DNA of 5,539 nucleotides from an uncultured Caryophanales bacterium (GTDB lineage Bacteria; Bacillota_I; Bacilli_A; RF39; UBA660). Positions 1 through 5,539 of the stretch are shown here, in pieces. Within the stretch, counting starts at the first letter, position 1. Each line of letters begins with the position of its first letter. Under the pieces are notes generated by a model, which saw only the letters and a program-made list of their open reading frames with translations, was not told the DNA's origin and did no database searches. The DNA is taken from NCBI GenBank assembly GCA_937897245.1, contig CALCBO010000199.1, positions 1 to 5,539 on the forward strand, given 5' to 3'. A program made the translations under genes and the position numbers.

Positions 1-553
1 TATTTTTCATTATTTCCACAGATATTTTTTTAAAATTAAAGCATTGACACCTTGATATTATAGTTTCAGGTACTTTTTGAGGATCAGTAGTTGCTAAAAT
101 AAAAACTACATGTTCAGGAGGTTCCTCTAATGTCTTTAATAAAGCATTAAAAGCACCTATAGATAACATATGAACTTCATCAACAATGTAAACCTTATAT
201 TTTAATTCACTTGGAACTAAAGAAATTTTATTTTTCAAATCACGAATCTCATCAACACCATTATTGGAAGCAGCATCTATTTCAATTATATCAATACATT
301 CTTTAGAAAAAGAATTTAAACAATTATCACATTCACGACATGCTTTACCATTCTTAGAAGATAAACAATTGATATTTCTCGCAAAAATTTTAGAAACAGT
401 TGTTTTTCCAGTACCTCGTGGTCCAAAAAACATATATGCATGAGAAAAGTTATTATTAATAATAGAATTCTGCAAAGTCTTGACAATAGAATCCTGACCT
501 ACAACAGAATCAAAATCAACAGGTCTATATTTACGATATAACGCTTGATACAT
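1..553 (-). CDS. dnaX: DNA polymerase III subunit gamma/tau, N-terminal part (3' end outside window)
   Basis: This encodes the clamp-loader ATPase of the replicative DNA polymerase, which opens the beta clamp and, as tau, tethers polymerase and helicase. The first 184 residues are visible, beginning MYQALYRKYRP, the usual DnaX opening. The Walker A motif GPRGTGKT lies at residues 44-51. A zinc module is formed by C63, C72, C75 and C78. The family signature EIDAASNNGVDEIRD starts near residue 91, Walker B (VDEVHM) is at 124-129, sensor 1 (LATTDP) is at 153-158, and the SRC motif carrying the arginine finger is at 167-169. All key residues are intact. The reading frame is open to the left edge, so about two-thirds of a normal gene (roughly 500-600 codons) is missing, including domain III and any tau extension. 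The ATG is supported by a Shine-Dalgarno GAGGTGA 4 nt upstream. It lies 40 nt downstream of tadA on the same strand, either co-transcribed or driven by its own short promoter. Confidence 0.97.
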   Translation of the reverse strand, partial: MYQALYRKYRPVDFDSVVGQDSIVKTLQNSIINNNFSHAYMFFGPRGTGKTTVSKIFARNINCLSSKNGKACRECDNCLNSFSKECIDIIEIDAASNNGVDEIRDLKNKISLVPSELKYKVYIVDEVHMLSIGAFNALLKTLEEPPEHVVFILATTDPQKVPETIISRCQCFNFKKISVEIMKN

Positions 554-557
554 ACAA

Positions 558-564
558 TCACCTC
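558..564 (-). promoter_or_regulatory. dnaX ribosome-binding site
   Basis: The minus strand reads GAGGTGA, then 4 nt, then the dnaX ATG at 553-551. This fixes the dnaX start, since there is no competing upstream in-frame start with a comparable site. Confidence 0.8.
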
Positions 565-572
565 AATAAAAT

Positions 573-581
573 ATTATAACA
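573..581 (-). promoter_or_regulatory. possible extended -10 promoter for dnaX
   Basis: In the 40-nt gap between tadA and dnaX the minus strand reads TGTTATAAT, a perfect TATAAT hexamer with a TGn extension. No good -35 box is visible at 16-18 nt; the sequences there are AT-rich and would lie within the last codons of tadA. Extended -10 promoters can work without a -35. Transcription would begin near 566, giving a leader that is little more than the ribosome-binding site. AT-rich DNA produces such matches by chance, so this is tentative. Confidence 0.35.
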
Positions 582-593
582 TAAAAAGAGATA

Positions 594-1043
594 TTATTTA
601 TATCTCCTTTCTTTAAAAAAACGATTTAAAAGAGCACGAGTTCTCTCTATATCTAAATTAGAAATAAAATTTACACCAGGGTTAGTTAAATCTGTCATAA
701 ATATTTGTTTAATTATTTTTGTATTATTAGAATCACTATTACTTAATGCAGAATAAACATTTTTTATTCTTGACTGTTTTATAGCACTAGCACACATCGG
801 ACAAGGATCTAAAGTAATATAAATATCACAATCTTCCAATCTCCAATTATTTAACTTTTTCTCAGCATTTCTTATAGCCATTATTTCTGCGTGACCAAAA
901 ACAGAATAACCAGATTCTTTATTATTATATCCAAAAGAAATGACATCATTGTTTTTTACAATAACTGCACCTATAGGAACCTCATTTGAATCAAAAGCTT
1001 TTAATGAATACTTATAAGCTAAATCAAAAAAATCTTTATTCAT
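594..1043 (-). CDS. tadA: tRNA-specific adenosine deaminase TadA
   Basis: TadA converts the wobble adenosine (A34) of tRNA-Arg(ACG) to inosine in the cytoplasm so that one tRNA reads CGU, CGC and CGA. The 149-residue product has the cytidine/deoxycytidylate deaminase-fold zinc site: H51 and the proton-shuttling E53 in HAEIMAI, and C81 and C84 in PCPMCASAI. The GYN motif before the active site (around 38-40) and the C-terminal RALLNRFFKERR helix are also family-like. The length is normal for bacterial TadA (150-170 aa). I chose the ATG at 1043 because GGAGG sits 5 nt upstream; the open frame extends to a TTG at 1055, but that codon directly abuts the Shine-Dalgarno and would leave none for itself. 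After SRIKNVYSA the usual D/K/GA-rich stretch is replaced by a serine/asparagine-rich segment (SNSDSNN), so the substrate loop is diverged. The gene starts 20 nt after the SRP RNA and ends 40 nt before dnaX. A guanine or other small-base deaminase is a less likely alternative. Confidence 0.9.
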   Translation of the reverse strand: MNKDFFDLAYKYSLKAFDSNEVPIGAVIVKNNDVISFGYNNKESGYSVFGHAEIMAIRNAEKKLNNWRLEDCDIYITLDPCPMCASAIKQSRIKNVYSALSNSDSNNTKIIKQIFMTDLTNPGVNFISNLDIERTRALLNRFFKERRYK

Positions 1044-1048
1044 AACAA

Positions 1049-1053
1049 CCTCC
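1049..1053 (-). promoter_or_regulatory. tadA ribosome-binding site (decides the start)
   Basis: The minus strand reads GGAGG, 5 nt before the ATG at 1043-1041. The in-frame TTG at 1055-1053 overlaps this element, which argues against the longer 153-codon frame being the real gene. Confidence 0.8.
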
Positions 1054-1063
1054 AAAATAAAAA

Positions 1064-1134
1064 GTGCACATGAAAGTCGGGTTTTAAGGCTGCTATCTTC
1101 CGATTCTGACCTGATTCAACCACTTTCATTGCAC
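1064..1134 (-). ncRNA. ffs: signal recognition particle RNA, small bacterial type (4.5S/ffs)
   Basis: This RNA scaffolds Ffh in the signal recognition particle, which delivers ribosomes making membrane proteins to FtsY and the translocon. The minus strand carries the domain IV core: GGUCAG (1111-1106), a three-pair stem AUC/GAU closing a GGAA tetraloop (1101-1098), then AGCAGCC (1094-1088). It aligns without gaps to the E. coli core; the closing stem has changed on both sides (UCC/GGA to AUC/GAU) but keeps its pairing. The ends pair as a long helix: GUGCA plus AUGAAAGU at the 5' end with ACUUUCAU plus GUGCAC at the 3' end, 13 pairs with one bulged G. The size of about 71 nt resembles the shortest bacterial SRP RNAs, such as those of mollicutes, and lacks the Alu domain of the Bacillus form. 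The position equivalent to E. coli G49 in the symmetric loop is A. The ends are inferred from the helix and the upstream promoter, so they are accurate to a few nt. Five U residues follow directly (1063-1059). Confidence 0.93.
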
Positions 1135-1140
1135 AAATAG

Positions 1141-1169
1141 ATTTTAATATAAAAAATTATAAAAGTAAA
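1141..1169 (-). promoter_or_regulatory. promoter of the SRP RNA gene
   Basis: On the minus strand a -35-like TTTACT (1169-1164) is separated by 17 nt from a -10-like TAAAAT (1146-1141). Six nt further on, the first G of the SRP RNA 5' helix (1134) is in the right place for +1. The match to the sigma-70/SigA consensus is 4 of 6 at -35 and 5 of 6 at -10, and the spacing to a structurally defined RNA end strengthens it. Confidence 0.6.
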
Positions 1170-1205
1170 TAAAAACAACAAAAATTAATTAAAAATAAAA
1201 ATTTC

Positions 1206-1214
1206 TGTGGATAA
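1206..1214 (-). promoter_or_regulatory. DnaA box (perfect consensus)
   Basis: The plus strand reads TGTGGATAA, the exact complement of the consensus DnaA box TTATCCACA bound by the replication initiator. It lies 2 bp from the parS site. I found no second perfect copy in the intergenic region, only AT-rich 7-of-9 look-alikes (for example 1234-1242). A full oriC therefore cannot be claimed from this stretch alone. Confidence 0.6.
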
Positions 1215-1216
1215 AA

Positions 1217-1232
1217 TGTTTCACGTGAAACA
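1217..1232. promoter_or_regulatory. parS centromere site for ParB/Spo0J
   Basis: TGTTTCACGTGAAACA is a perfect 16-bp palindrome identical to the consensus chromosomal parS. ParB binds it, loads as a CTP-dependent sliding clamp, spreads, and recruits SMC and ParA/Soj to segregate the origin region. The symmetry extends one base further on each side (1216-1233). Such a GC-containing 16-mer is very unlikely to arise by chance in DNA of about 12% GC. Chromosomal parS sites cluster near the origin in most bacteria, which fits the gyrBA and dnaX neighbours. Confidence 0.93.
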
Positions 1233-1253
1233 TTGTTAATAATTATTAATAAA

Positions 1254-1275
1254 AATTATTTCCCGGGAAATAATT
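1254..1275. promoter_or_regulatory. Noc-binding site (NBS)-like perfect palindrome
   Basis: A perfect 22-bp inverted repeat with no spacer is centred on CCCGGG (between 1264 and 1265). Its central 16 bp, TATTTCCCGGGAAATA (1257-1272), match the consensus site for Noc, the ParB paralogue of Bacillus. Noc loads at such sites, links DNA to the membrane and blocks FtsZ assembly over the nucleoid. The centre is 40 bp from the parS centre, with 24 bp between the two 16-mers. It is the only G+C cluster in the surrounding AT-rich DNA. Other readings, such as an operator for an unrelated dimeric repressor or a variant parS read by the same ParB, cannot be excluded without the protein. Confidence 0.8.
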
Positions 1276-1461
1276 CTATTAAAAAAATACTAATAAAATA
1301 AATATATTTTTATATAAATGTCTTACTATTAGAAAAGTATTATTTTTATCTATATTTAAAAAATATTTTCAATAAAGAAATAGTAATAATAATCTATTAA
1401 ATAAATTAATAGAATAACAATAAATTAATCAATTATAATCTAATTAAAACAATTTAAAAAC
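1276..1461. other. non-coding AT-rich spacer, about 10% GC
   Basis: I counted 18 G or C in 186 bases. There is no reading frame, RNA fold or convincing promoter. Visible details are an 11-bp direct repeat aataaattaat (1400-1410 and 1419-1429) and a run of TAG/TAA triplets (1381-1392) that resembles DnaA-trio sequence. Both are easily produced by low complexity. The stretch could act as an easily melted or A-tract-bent segment beside the DnaA/ParB/Noc sites, but that is inference. Confidence 0.5.
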
Positions 1462-1497
1462 AATAAAAAAGTATTAAAATATTAATACTTTTTTATT
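1462..1497 (-). terminator. gyrA intrinsic terminator overlapping the stop codon
   Basis: The inverted repeat has two 16-nt arms (1482-1497 and 1462-1477) around a 4-nt loop (1478-1481). In the RNA the 5' arm contains an A run and the 3' arm ends UUUUUUAUUG, so the stem and the U tract overlap. The gyrA TAA (1493-1495) lies inside the 5' arm. Only one of the 16 pairs is G-C, so the hairpin is weak by GC content but long. Because it is symmetrical it could work in either direction, although no convergent gene is present. Confidence 0.6.
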
Positions 1498-3943
1498 CAT
1501 TGCTATTATCTGATATTTCTTCAAGTGACTCTTCTTTATTAACTAAAGTAACAGTAGATACTAATTGCTCATCTTTTAAATTTATTAATCTAACACCTTG
1601 TGTAGCTCTTTTTAAAGTAGGAACTTGCTCCAATGGTAATTTAATAATGATTCCACTATCAGTAATAATCATCAAATCATAATTATCATTAATTTTTAAA
1701 CATTTTAAAGAAGCCATATTACCATTCTTTTCAGTTATATTTAAAGCTTTAACACCTTTACTACCTCTATGAGTGAGACGATATTCATCAATAATAGTCA
1801 TCTTTCCATATCCTTTTTCTGTTACTATCAAAACGTAACTATCGGATTCAACAACCTCTGCACCAACAACATAAGCATCACCTAAATCTATACCTTTAAC
1901 ACCGGAACTACTTCTACCCATAGATCTAATTTCATTTTCATCAAAACGAACTAACCTACCATTACTAGCACCTATTACAATTTCATTTTTTCCACAAGTG
2001 CTTTTTACACTTATTAATTCATCATTTTCTTTCAAAACAATTGCAATTTTACCACCTTTTCTAATATTATCGAATTCATCTATTGATGTTCTTTTTATAA
2101 TACCATTTTTAGTAGCAAACATTAAATACTTAATATTTTGATCATCTCGTTTAATATTAACAATCGAACTTATGTTCTCTTCTTTATCTAATGGTAACAA
2201 ATTAATTATTGGTAATCCCTTTGATTGTCTAGAAAATTCTGGAATTTCATAACCTTTTAAACGATACACTCTACCTCTATTAGAAAAGAATAATATATAA
2301 TCATGAGTACTCATTGAAATTAAATGCTCAACAAAGTCCTCTTCATTAGTAGACATACCTTTTATACCTACTCCACCCCTGTTCTGAGTTTTATAAGTAT
2401 CAGAACGTAACCGCTTTATATAACCTTTTTTTGTAAGATTTATAATAATATCCTCTTCTGGAATTAAAGATTCATCCTCAATATACTCTATTGCAGTCAT
2501 ATCGATACTAGTTCTTCTTTCATCAGAATATTTTTGTTTAATTTCCAACAATTCATTCTTAATAACTTCTAAAATCTTATCATCACTAGCTAAAATAGCC
2601 TTCAATTCTGCAATAGTTTTTAATAAATCATTTAATTCATTCTCTATTTTTTCTCTTTCTAATCCAGTTAATCTACGTAATCTCATTTCTAAAATCGCAT
2701 TAGCCTGAATTTCAGTTAATTTGTAATTGTTCATTAACCCGTTTCTTGCTTCTTCATCAGAAGATGAGGCACGAATTAACTTAATAACTTCATCTATATT
2801 ATCCAAAGCTATTTTTAAACCTTCCAAGATATGAACACGCTTTTCAGCTACATCTAAATCATATTTTGTTCTTCTAATAATAACTTCCTTTTGATAATCA
2901 ATATATTTTGTTATAATTTCTTTTAATCCTAATGTCTTTGGTACACCTTGATCTAACATTAAGAATATTATACCGTATGTAGTTTGAAAAGAAGTATGTT
3001 TATATAGTTTATTCAAAACAACTTGAGCATTTGCATCTCTTTTCAAAGTAATAGTAATTTTAATACCATCTTTTAAATCTGAATGATAATCAGCAATTCC
3101 TTCTATTGTTTTATTATGAACAAGCTCTGCTACTTTATTTTTTAATTCTAAAGTATTAACTCCATATGGAACTTCATCAATAATAATATATTGCTTACCA
3201 TTTTTTTCTTCAATAGTAGCCCTACTACGAATAGTAATACTTCCTCTACCAGTTTCATATGCTTTACGTATACCACTATTTCCTAGTATTATTGCTCCAG
3301 TTGGAAAATCAGGTCCTTTAATATATTTCATCATTTCATCAAGCTCAATATCTGGATTATCAATATATGCAACACAACCATCAATTACTTCACCTAAATT
3401 ATGTGGAGGTATATTTGTAGCCATACCAACAGCAATACCCGTTGTACCATTTACAAGGATATTAGGAAATCTTGATGGTAATACTTCTGGTTCTCTCTCA
3501 CTTTCATCAAAATTTGGTAAAAAATTAACAGTATCTTTATTAATATTTCTTAATAATTCCAATGAAATCTTAGCAAGTCTAGACTCCGTATATCTCATAG
3601 CTGCAGCACCATAACCTTCTATATTACCAAAATTACCATGACCATCAACTAACATATATCGATATGAAAAATCTTGAGCCATTCTAACCATAGCTTCATA
3701 GATTGAAGAATCTCCATGTGGATGATACTTACCGATAACATCCCCAACAATTCTTGCACTTTTTTTATGAGGTTTATCAGGAGTATAACCAGATTCATAC
3801 ATTGAATAAAGTATCCTTCTATGTACAGGCTTTAATCCATCCCTTAAATCAGGAAGTGCCCTTGCTACTATAACACTCATAGAATACTCTAAAAATGAAT
3901 CTTGAACCTCATTTACAATATTATTTTTTTCTAATCTATCCAT
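1493..3943 (-). CDS. gyrA: DNA gyrase subunit A
   Basis: GyrA cleaves and rejoins DNA in the A2B2 gyrase, which introduces negative supercoils using ATP hydrolysed by GyrB. The 816-residue protein is of normal length for Gram-positive GyrA. The breakage-reunion domain opens with [24 protein letters not shown] (around 20-43, interrupted by no gaps). The catalytic Y118 follows R117 in AAAMRYTE. The quinolone-determining region [19 protein letters not shown] has S79 and E83 at the E. coli S83/D87 positions, the susceptible residue types. A coiled coil with the RRT motif runs from about 345 to 480. The six-bladed C-terminal pinwheel begins with a GyrA box QNRGGVG (520-526), where the consensus is QRRGGKG-like; residues [10 protein letters not shown] and [19 protein letters not shown] favour GyrA over ParC. 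The C-terminal tail is acidic. The ATG is supported by AGGAGGG 7 nt upstream. It lies 12 nt downstream of gyrB. Confidence 0.97.
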   Translation of the reverse strand: MDRLEKNNIVNEVQDSFLEYSMSVIVARALPDLRDGLKPVHRRILYSMYESGYTPDKPHKKSARIVGDVIGKYHPHGDSSIYEAMVRMAQDFSYRYMLVDGHGNFGNIEGYGAAAMRYTESRLAKISLELLRNINKDTVNFLPNFDESEREPEVLPSRFPNILVNGTTGIAVGMATNIPPHNLGEVIDGCVAYIDNPDIELDEMMKYIKGPDFPTGAIILGNSGIRKAYETGRGSITIRSRATIEEKNGKQYIIIDEVPYGVNTLELKNKVAELVHNKTIEGIADYHSDLKDGIKITITLKRDANAQVVLNKLYKHTSFQTTYGIIFLMLDQGVPKTLGLKEIITKYIDYQKEVIIRRTKYDLDVAEKRVHILEGLKIALDNIDEVIKLIRASSSDEEARNGLMNNYKLTEIQANAILEMRLRRLTGLEREKIENELNDLLKTIAELKAILASDDKILEVIKNELLEIKQKYSDERRTSIDMTAIEYIEDESLIPEEDIIINLTKKGYIKRLRSDTYKTQNRGGVGIKGMSTNEEDFVEHLISMSTHDYILFFSNRGRVYRLKGYEIPEFSRQSKGLPIINLLPLDKEENISSIVNIKRDDQNIKYLMFATKNGIIKRTSIDEFDNIRKGGKIAIVLKENDELISVKSTCGKNEIVIGASNGRLVRFDENEIRSMGRSSSGVKGIDLGDAYVVGAEVVESDSYVLIVTEKGYGKMTIIDEYRLTHRGSKGVKALNITEKNGNMASLKCLKINDNYDLMIITDSGIIIKLPLEQVPTLKRATQGVRLINLKDEQLVSTVTLVNKEESLEEISDNSNE

Positions 3944-3950
3944 TTATAAA

Positions 3951-3957
3951 CCCTCCT
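3951..3957 (-). promoter_or_regulatory. gyrA ribosome-binding site, overlapping the gyrB stop
   Basis: The minus strand reads AGGAGGG, 7 nt before the gyrA ATG. Its first two bases are the last two of the gyrB TAG stop (3958-3956). A ribosome ending gyrB therefore covers this site, the usual arrangement for translational coupling that keeps gyrase subunits in balance. Confidence 0.85.
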
Positions 3958-5539
3958 AAACATCTAGATTCTCGACATAGGTAGCATTTGTTTCAATAAA
4001 TTCACGACGAGGTTCAACTTCCTCACCCATCAATTTAGAAAATACATCATCTGCCTCTATTGCATCTTCAACTGTAATCTGTCTTAATACCCTTGTATTA
4101 ATATCCATAGTAGTCTCATTTAGCTCTTCAGCATCCATCTCCCCTAATCCTTTCATACGAGAAATATCATACTTAGTATTTGGATTTAATGAAGCAATAT
4201 AACTATCACGTTCTTCCTCATTTAATACATATTTAATAGTTTTTCCATGCTTTATACAAAATAAAGGCGGTTGAGCAGCATATACATGACCAGCTTCAAC
4301 AATAGGACGGAAAAATCTATAAAATAATGTTAATAACAACACTCTAATATGGCTTCCATCAACATCAGCATCTGTCATAATAATGATTTTATGATAACGA
4401 AGTTTACTTAAATCAAATTCTTCGCCTATTCCTGTTCCAAAAGCAGTTATAATAGTACGGATTTCTTCATTACCTAAAGCCCTATCAAGCCTAGCTTTCT
4501 CAACATTTAATATTTTTCCACGCAATGGAAGAATTGCTTGAGTCATTGAATCTCTTCCTTTTATTGCACTTCCTCCAGCAGAATCTCCCTCAACTAAGAA
4601 AATTTCACTAATAGTAGCATCTTTACTCTTACAATCAGACAACTTTCCATAAAAATTAGTAACATCTAAATCACCTTTACGACGAGTTAATTCACGCGCT
4701 TTCTTGGCAGCAACTCTTGCCCTACTCGCAGTCATTGATTTATCAATAATTATTTTTGCTTGATCTGGATTTTCTAGTAAAAATCTCTCAAAAGCAGCAG
4801 AGAAAATCTTATCAGCAATAGCACGAACTTCACTATTACCTAACTTTGTCTTTGTCTGCCCTTCAAATTGTGGATTAGGATGTTTAATTGAAACAATCAT
4901 AGTGATTCCTTCTCGAACATCTTCACCACTTAACGGATCATCTTTCTCTTTTAATAAATTATTGGTAGTTGCATATTTATTTAATATTCTAGTTAATGCT
5001 CTTCTTACACCATCTTCATGAGTACCACCCTCTGGAGTAGTAATATTATTAACAAAAGAATAAATACAAGAGTTATAAGATTCATTATATTGCAAAGCGA
5101 CTTCCACTTTAATATCTTTCTCTTCACCCTCAACATCTACTATAGTTTCATGAATTGGACCTTTATTTTTATTAAGCATTTCAACATATTCAACCAATCC
5201 ACCTTCATAACAAAATGAATCTTTCTTATCTGCTTCTCTATCATCAAATAAAGATATTCTTAATCCTTTATTTAAAAAAGCTAACTCTTTTAAACGATTC
5301 TTTAAAATATCATAATCATATACTGTTGTTTCCGTAAATATATCATCATCAGGTAAAAAATGAACAGTTGTACCAGTTCTATCTTCATCACAGTTATCAA
5401 TAACTTTTAACTCATCATCAGGATGTCCACCATGACTAAAACTTTGATAATAAACATTACCATTCTTATATACCTTTACTTCTAACCAATCAGATAAAGC
5501 CTTAAAAACACTAGCCCGAAATCCCCGAAGTCCACCAGA
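3956..5539 (-). CDS. gyrB: DNA gyrase subunit B, missing about the first 110 residues (5' end outside window)
   Basis: GyrB is the ATPase and metal-binding half of gyrase. 527 codons are visible, in frame to the right edge. The fragment begins at the ATP lid (SGGL...), continues through the transducer domain ([38 protein letters not shown]) with the ATP-contacting Q228 and K230 in [10 protein letters not shown], then the TOPRIM domain. TOPRIM metal ligands are E317 in EGDSAGG and D390/D392 in [18 protein letters not shown] starts near 338, and the tail [19 protein letters not shown] is typical of GyrB and not ParE. A TTG near 5197 is an internal leucine codon, not the start: the protein matches GyrB continuously upstream of it ([14 protein letters not shown]). 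The first 14 codons carry five substitutions at conserved ATP-lid positions (see findings), probably sequence error. It is the upstream gene of the gyrBA operon; its promoter lies outside the window. Confidence 0.97.
   Translation of the reverse strand, partial: SGGLRGFRASVFKALSDWLEVKVYKNGNVYYQSFSHGGHPDDELKVIDNCDEDRTGTTVHFLPDDDIFTETTVYDYDILKNRLKELAFLNKGLRISLFDDREADKKDSFCYEGGLVEYVEMLNKNKGPIHETIVDVEGEEKDIKVEVALQYNESYNSCIYSFVNNITTPEGGTHEDGVRRALTRILNKYATTNNLLKEKDDPLSGEDVREGITMIVSIKHPNPQFEGQTKTKLGNSEVRAIADKIFSAAFERFLLENPDQAKIIIDKSMTASRARVAAKKARELTRRKGDLDVTNFYGKLSDCKSKDATISEIFLVEGDSAGGSAIKGRDSMTQAILPLRGKILNVEKARLDRALGNEEIRTIITAFGTGIGEEFDLSKLRYHKIIIMTDADVDGSHIRVLLLTLFYRFFRPIVEAGHVYAAQPPLFCIKHGKTIKYVLNEEERDSYIASLNPNTKYDISRMKGLGEMDAEELNETTMDINTRVLRQITVEDAIEADDVFSKLMGEEVEPRREFIETNATYVENLDV

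Noticed and set aside
1044..1055. Start of tadA at TTG 1055
   Set aside because: The TTG overlaps the GGAGG that serves the ATG at 1043, and the four extra residues are not family-like.
1216..1233. parS palindrome as a CACGTG repressor operator
   Set aside because: All 16 bases match the ParB consensus, which is more specific than a shared CACGTG core.
1135..1492. Calling the whole intergenic region oriC
   Set aside because: Only one perfect DnaA box was found; oriC normally has a cluster, and dnaA is not in view.
1500..1682. Plus-strand open frame of 60 codons
   Set aside because: It lies entirely antisense to the GyrA C-terminal coding sequence and has no ribosome-binding site or recognisable product.
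3956..5197. gyrB as a 413-codon gene beginning at TTG 5197
   Set aside because: Conserved GyrB sequence continues in the same frame without a stop from 5197 to the window edge, so the gene is simply cut by the window.
5018..5218. Plus-strand open frame of 66 codons
   Set aside because: It is antisense to the well-conserved GyrB transducer region; its hydrophobic look comes from the complement of AT-rich codons.
1493..5539. parC/parE (topoisomerase IV) instead of gyrA/gyrB
   Set aside because: A GyrA-box remnant, GyrA-type blade sequences, the EPRREFIE tail and the gyrB-gyrA order with coupling favour gyrase.

Overview
The window is a very AT-rich chromosomal segment that looks like a low-GC Gram-positive (Bacilli or Tenericutes-related) bacterium. 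Gene content (gyrB-gyrA, a small SRP RNA, tadA, dnaX), AGGAGG-type ribosome-binding sites and strongly A/T-ending codons all fit. Tryptophan is TGG where I could read it and no in-frame TGA was seen, so the standard bacterial code is adequate. The lineage is inferred from sequence style only.

Every gene lies on the minus strand, so transcription runs right to left. Going that way: the 3' four-fifths of gyrB (3956-5539, running off the right edge), gyrA (1493-3943), an intrinsic-terminator-like hairpin overlapping the gyrA stop, an intergenic region of about 360 bp (1135-1492), the SRP RNA gene (about 1064-1134), tadA (594-1043) and the 5' third of dnaX (1-553, running off the left edge). gyrB and gyrA are separated by 12 nt and the gyrA Shine-Dalgarno overlaps the gyrB stop, so they form one operon. 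The SRP RNA, tadA and dnaX sit close together and resemble the tadA-scr-dnaX neighbourhood of Bacillus, but with the SRP RNA moved to the front.

The most interesting part is the intergenic region. Within 67-70 bp it holds a perfect DnaA box (1206-1214), a perfect parS site for the ParB/Spo0J partition protein (1217-1232) and, with its centre exactly 40 bp from the parS centre, a perfect palindrome matching the Noc nucleoid-occlusion site (core 1257-1272). These are followed by about 186 bp at roughly 10% GC. Sites for three chromosome-organising systems (replication initiation, segregation, division-site selection) are therefore packed between the gyrase operon and the SRP RNA gene. This suggests an origin-proximal chromosome-maintenance element.

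The last 40 nt at the right edge encode a GyrB ATP-lid motif with five non-conservative changes at normally invariant positions and no indels. This is most simply explained by read-end errors at a contig end.
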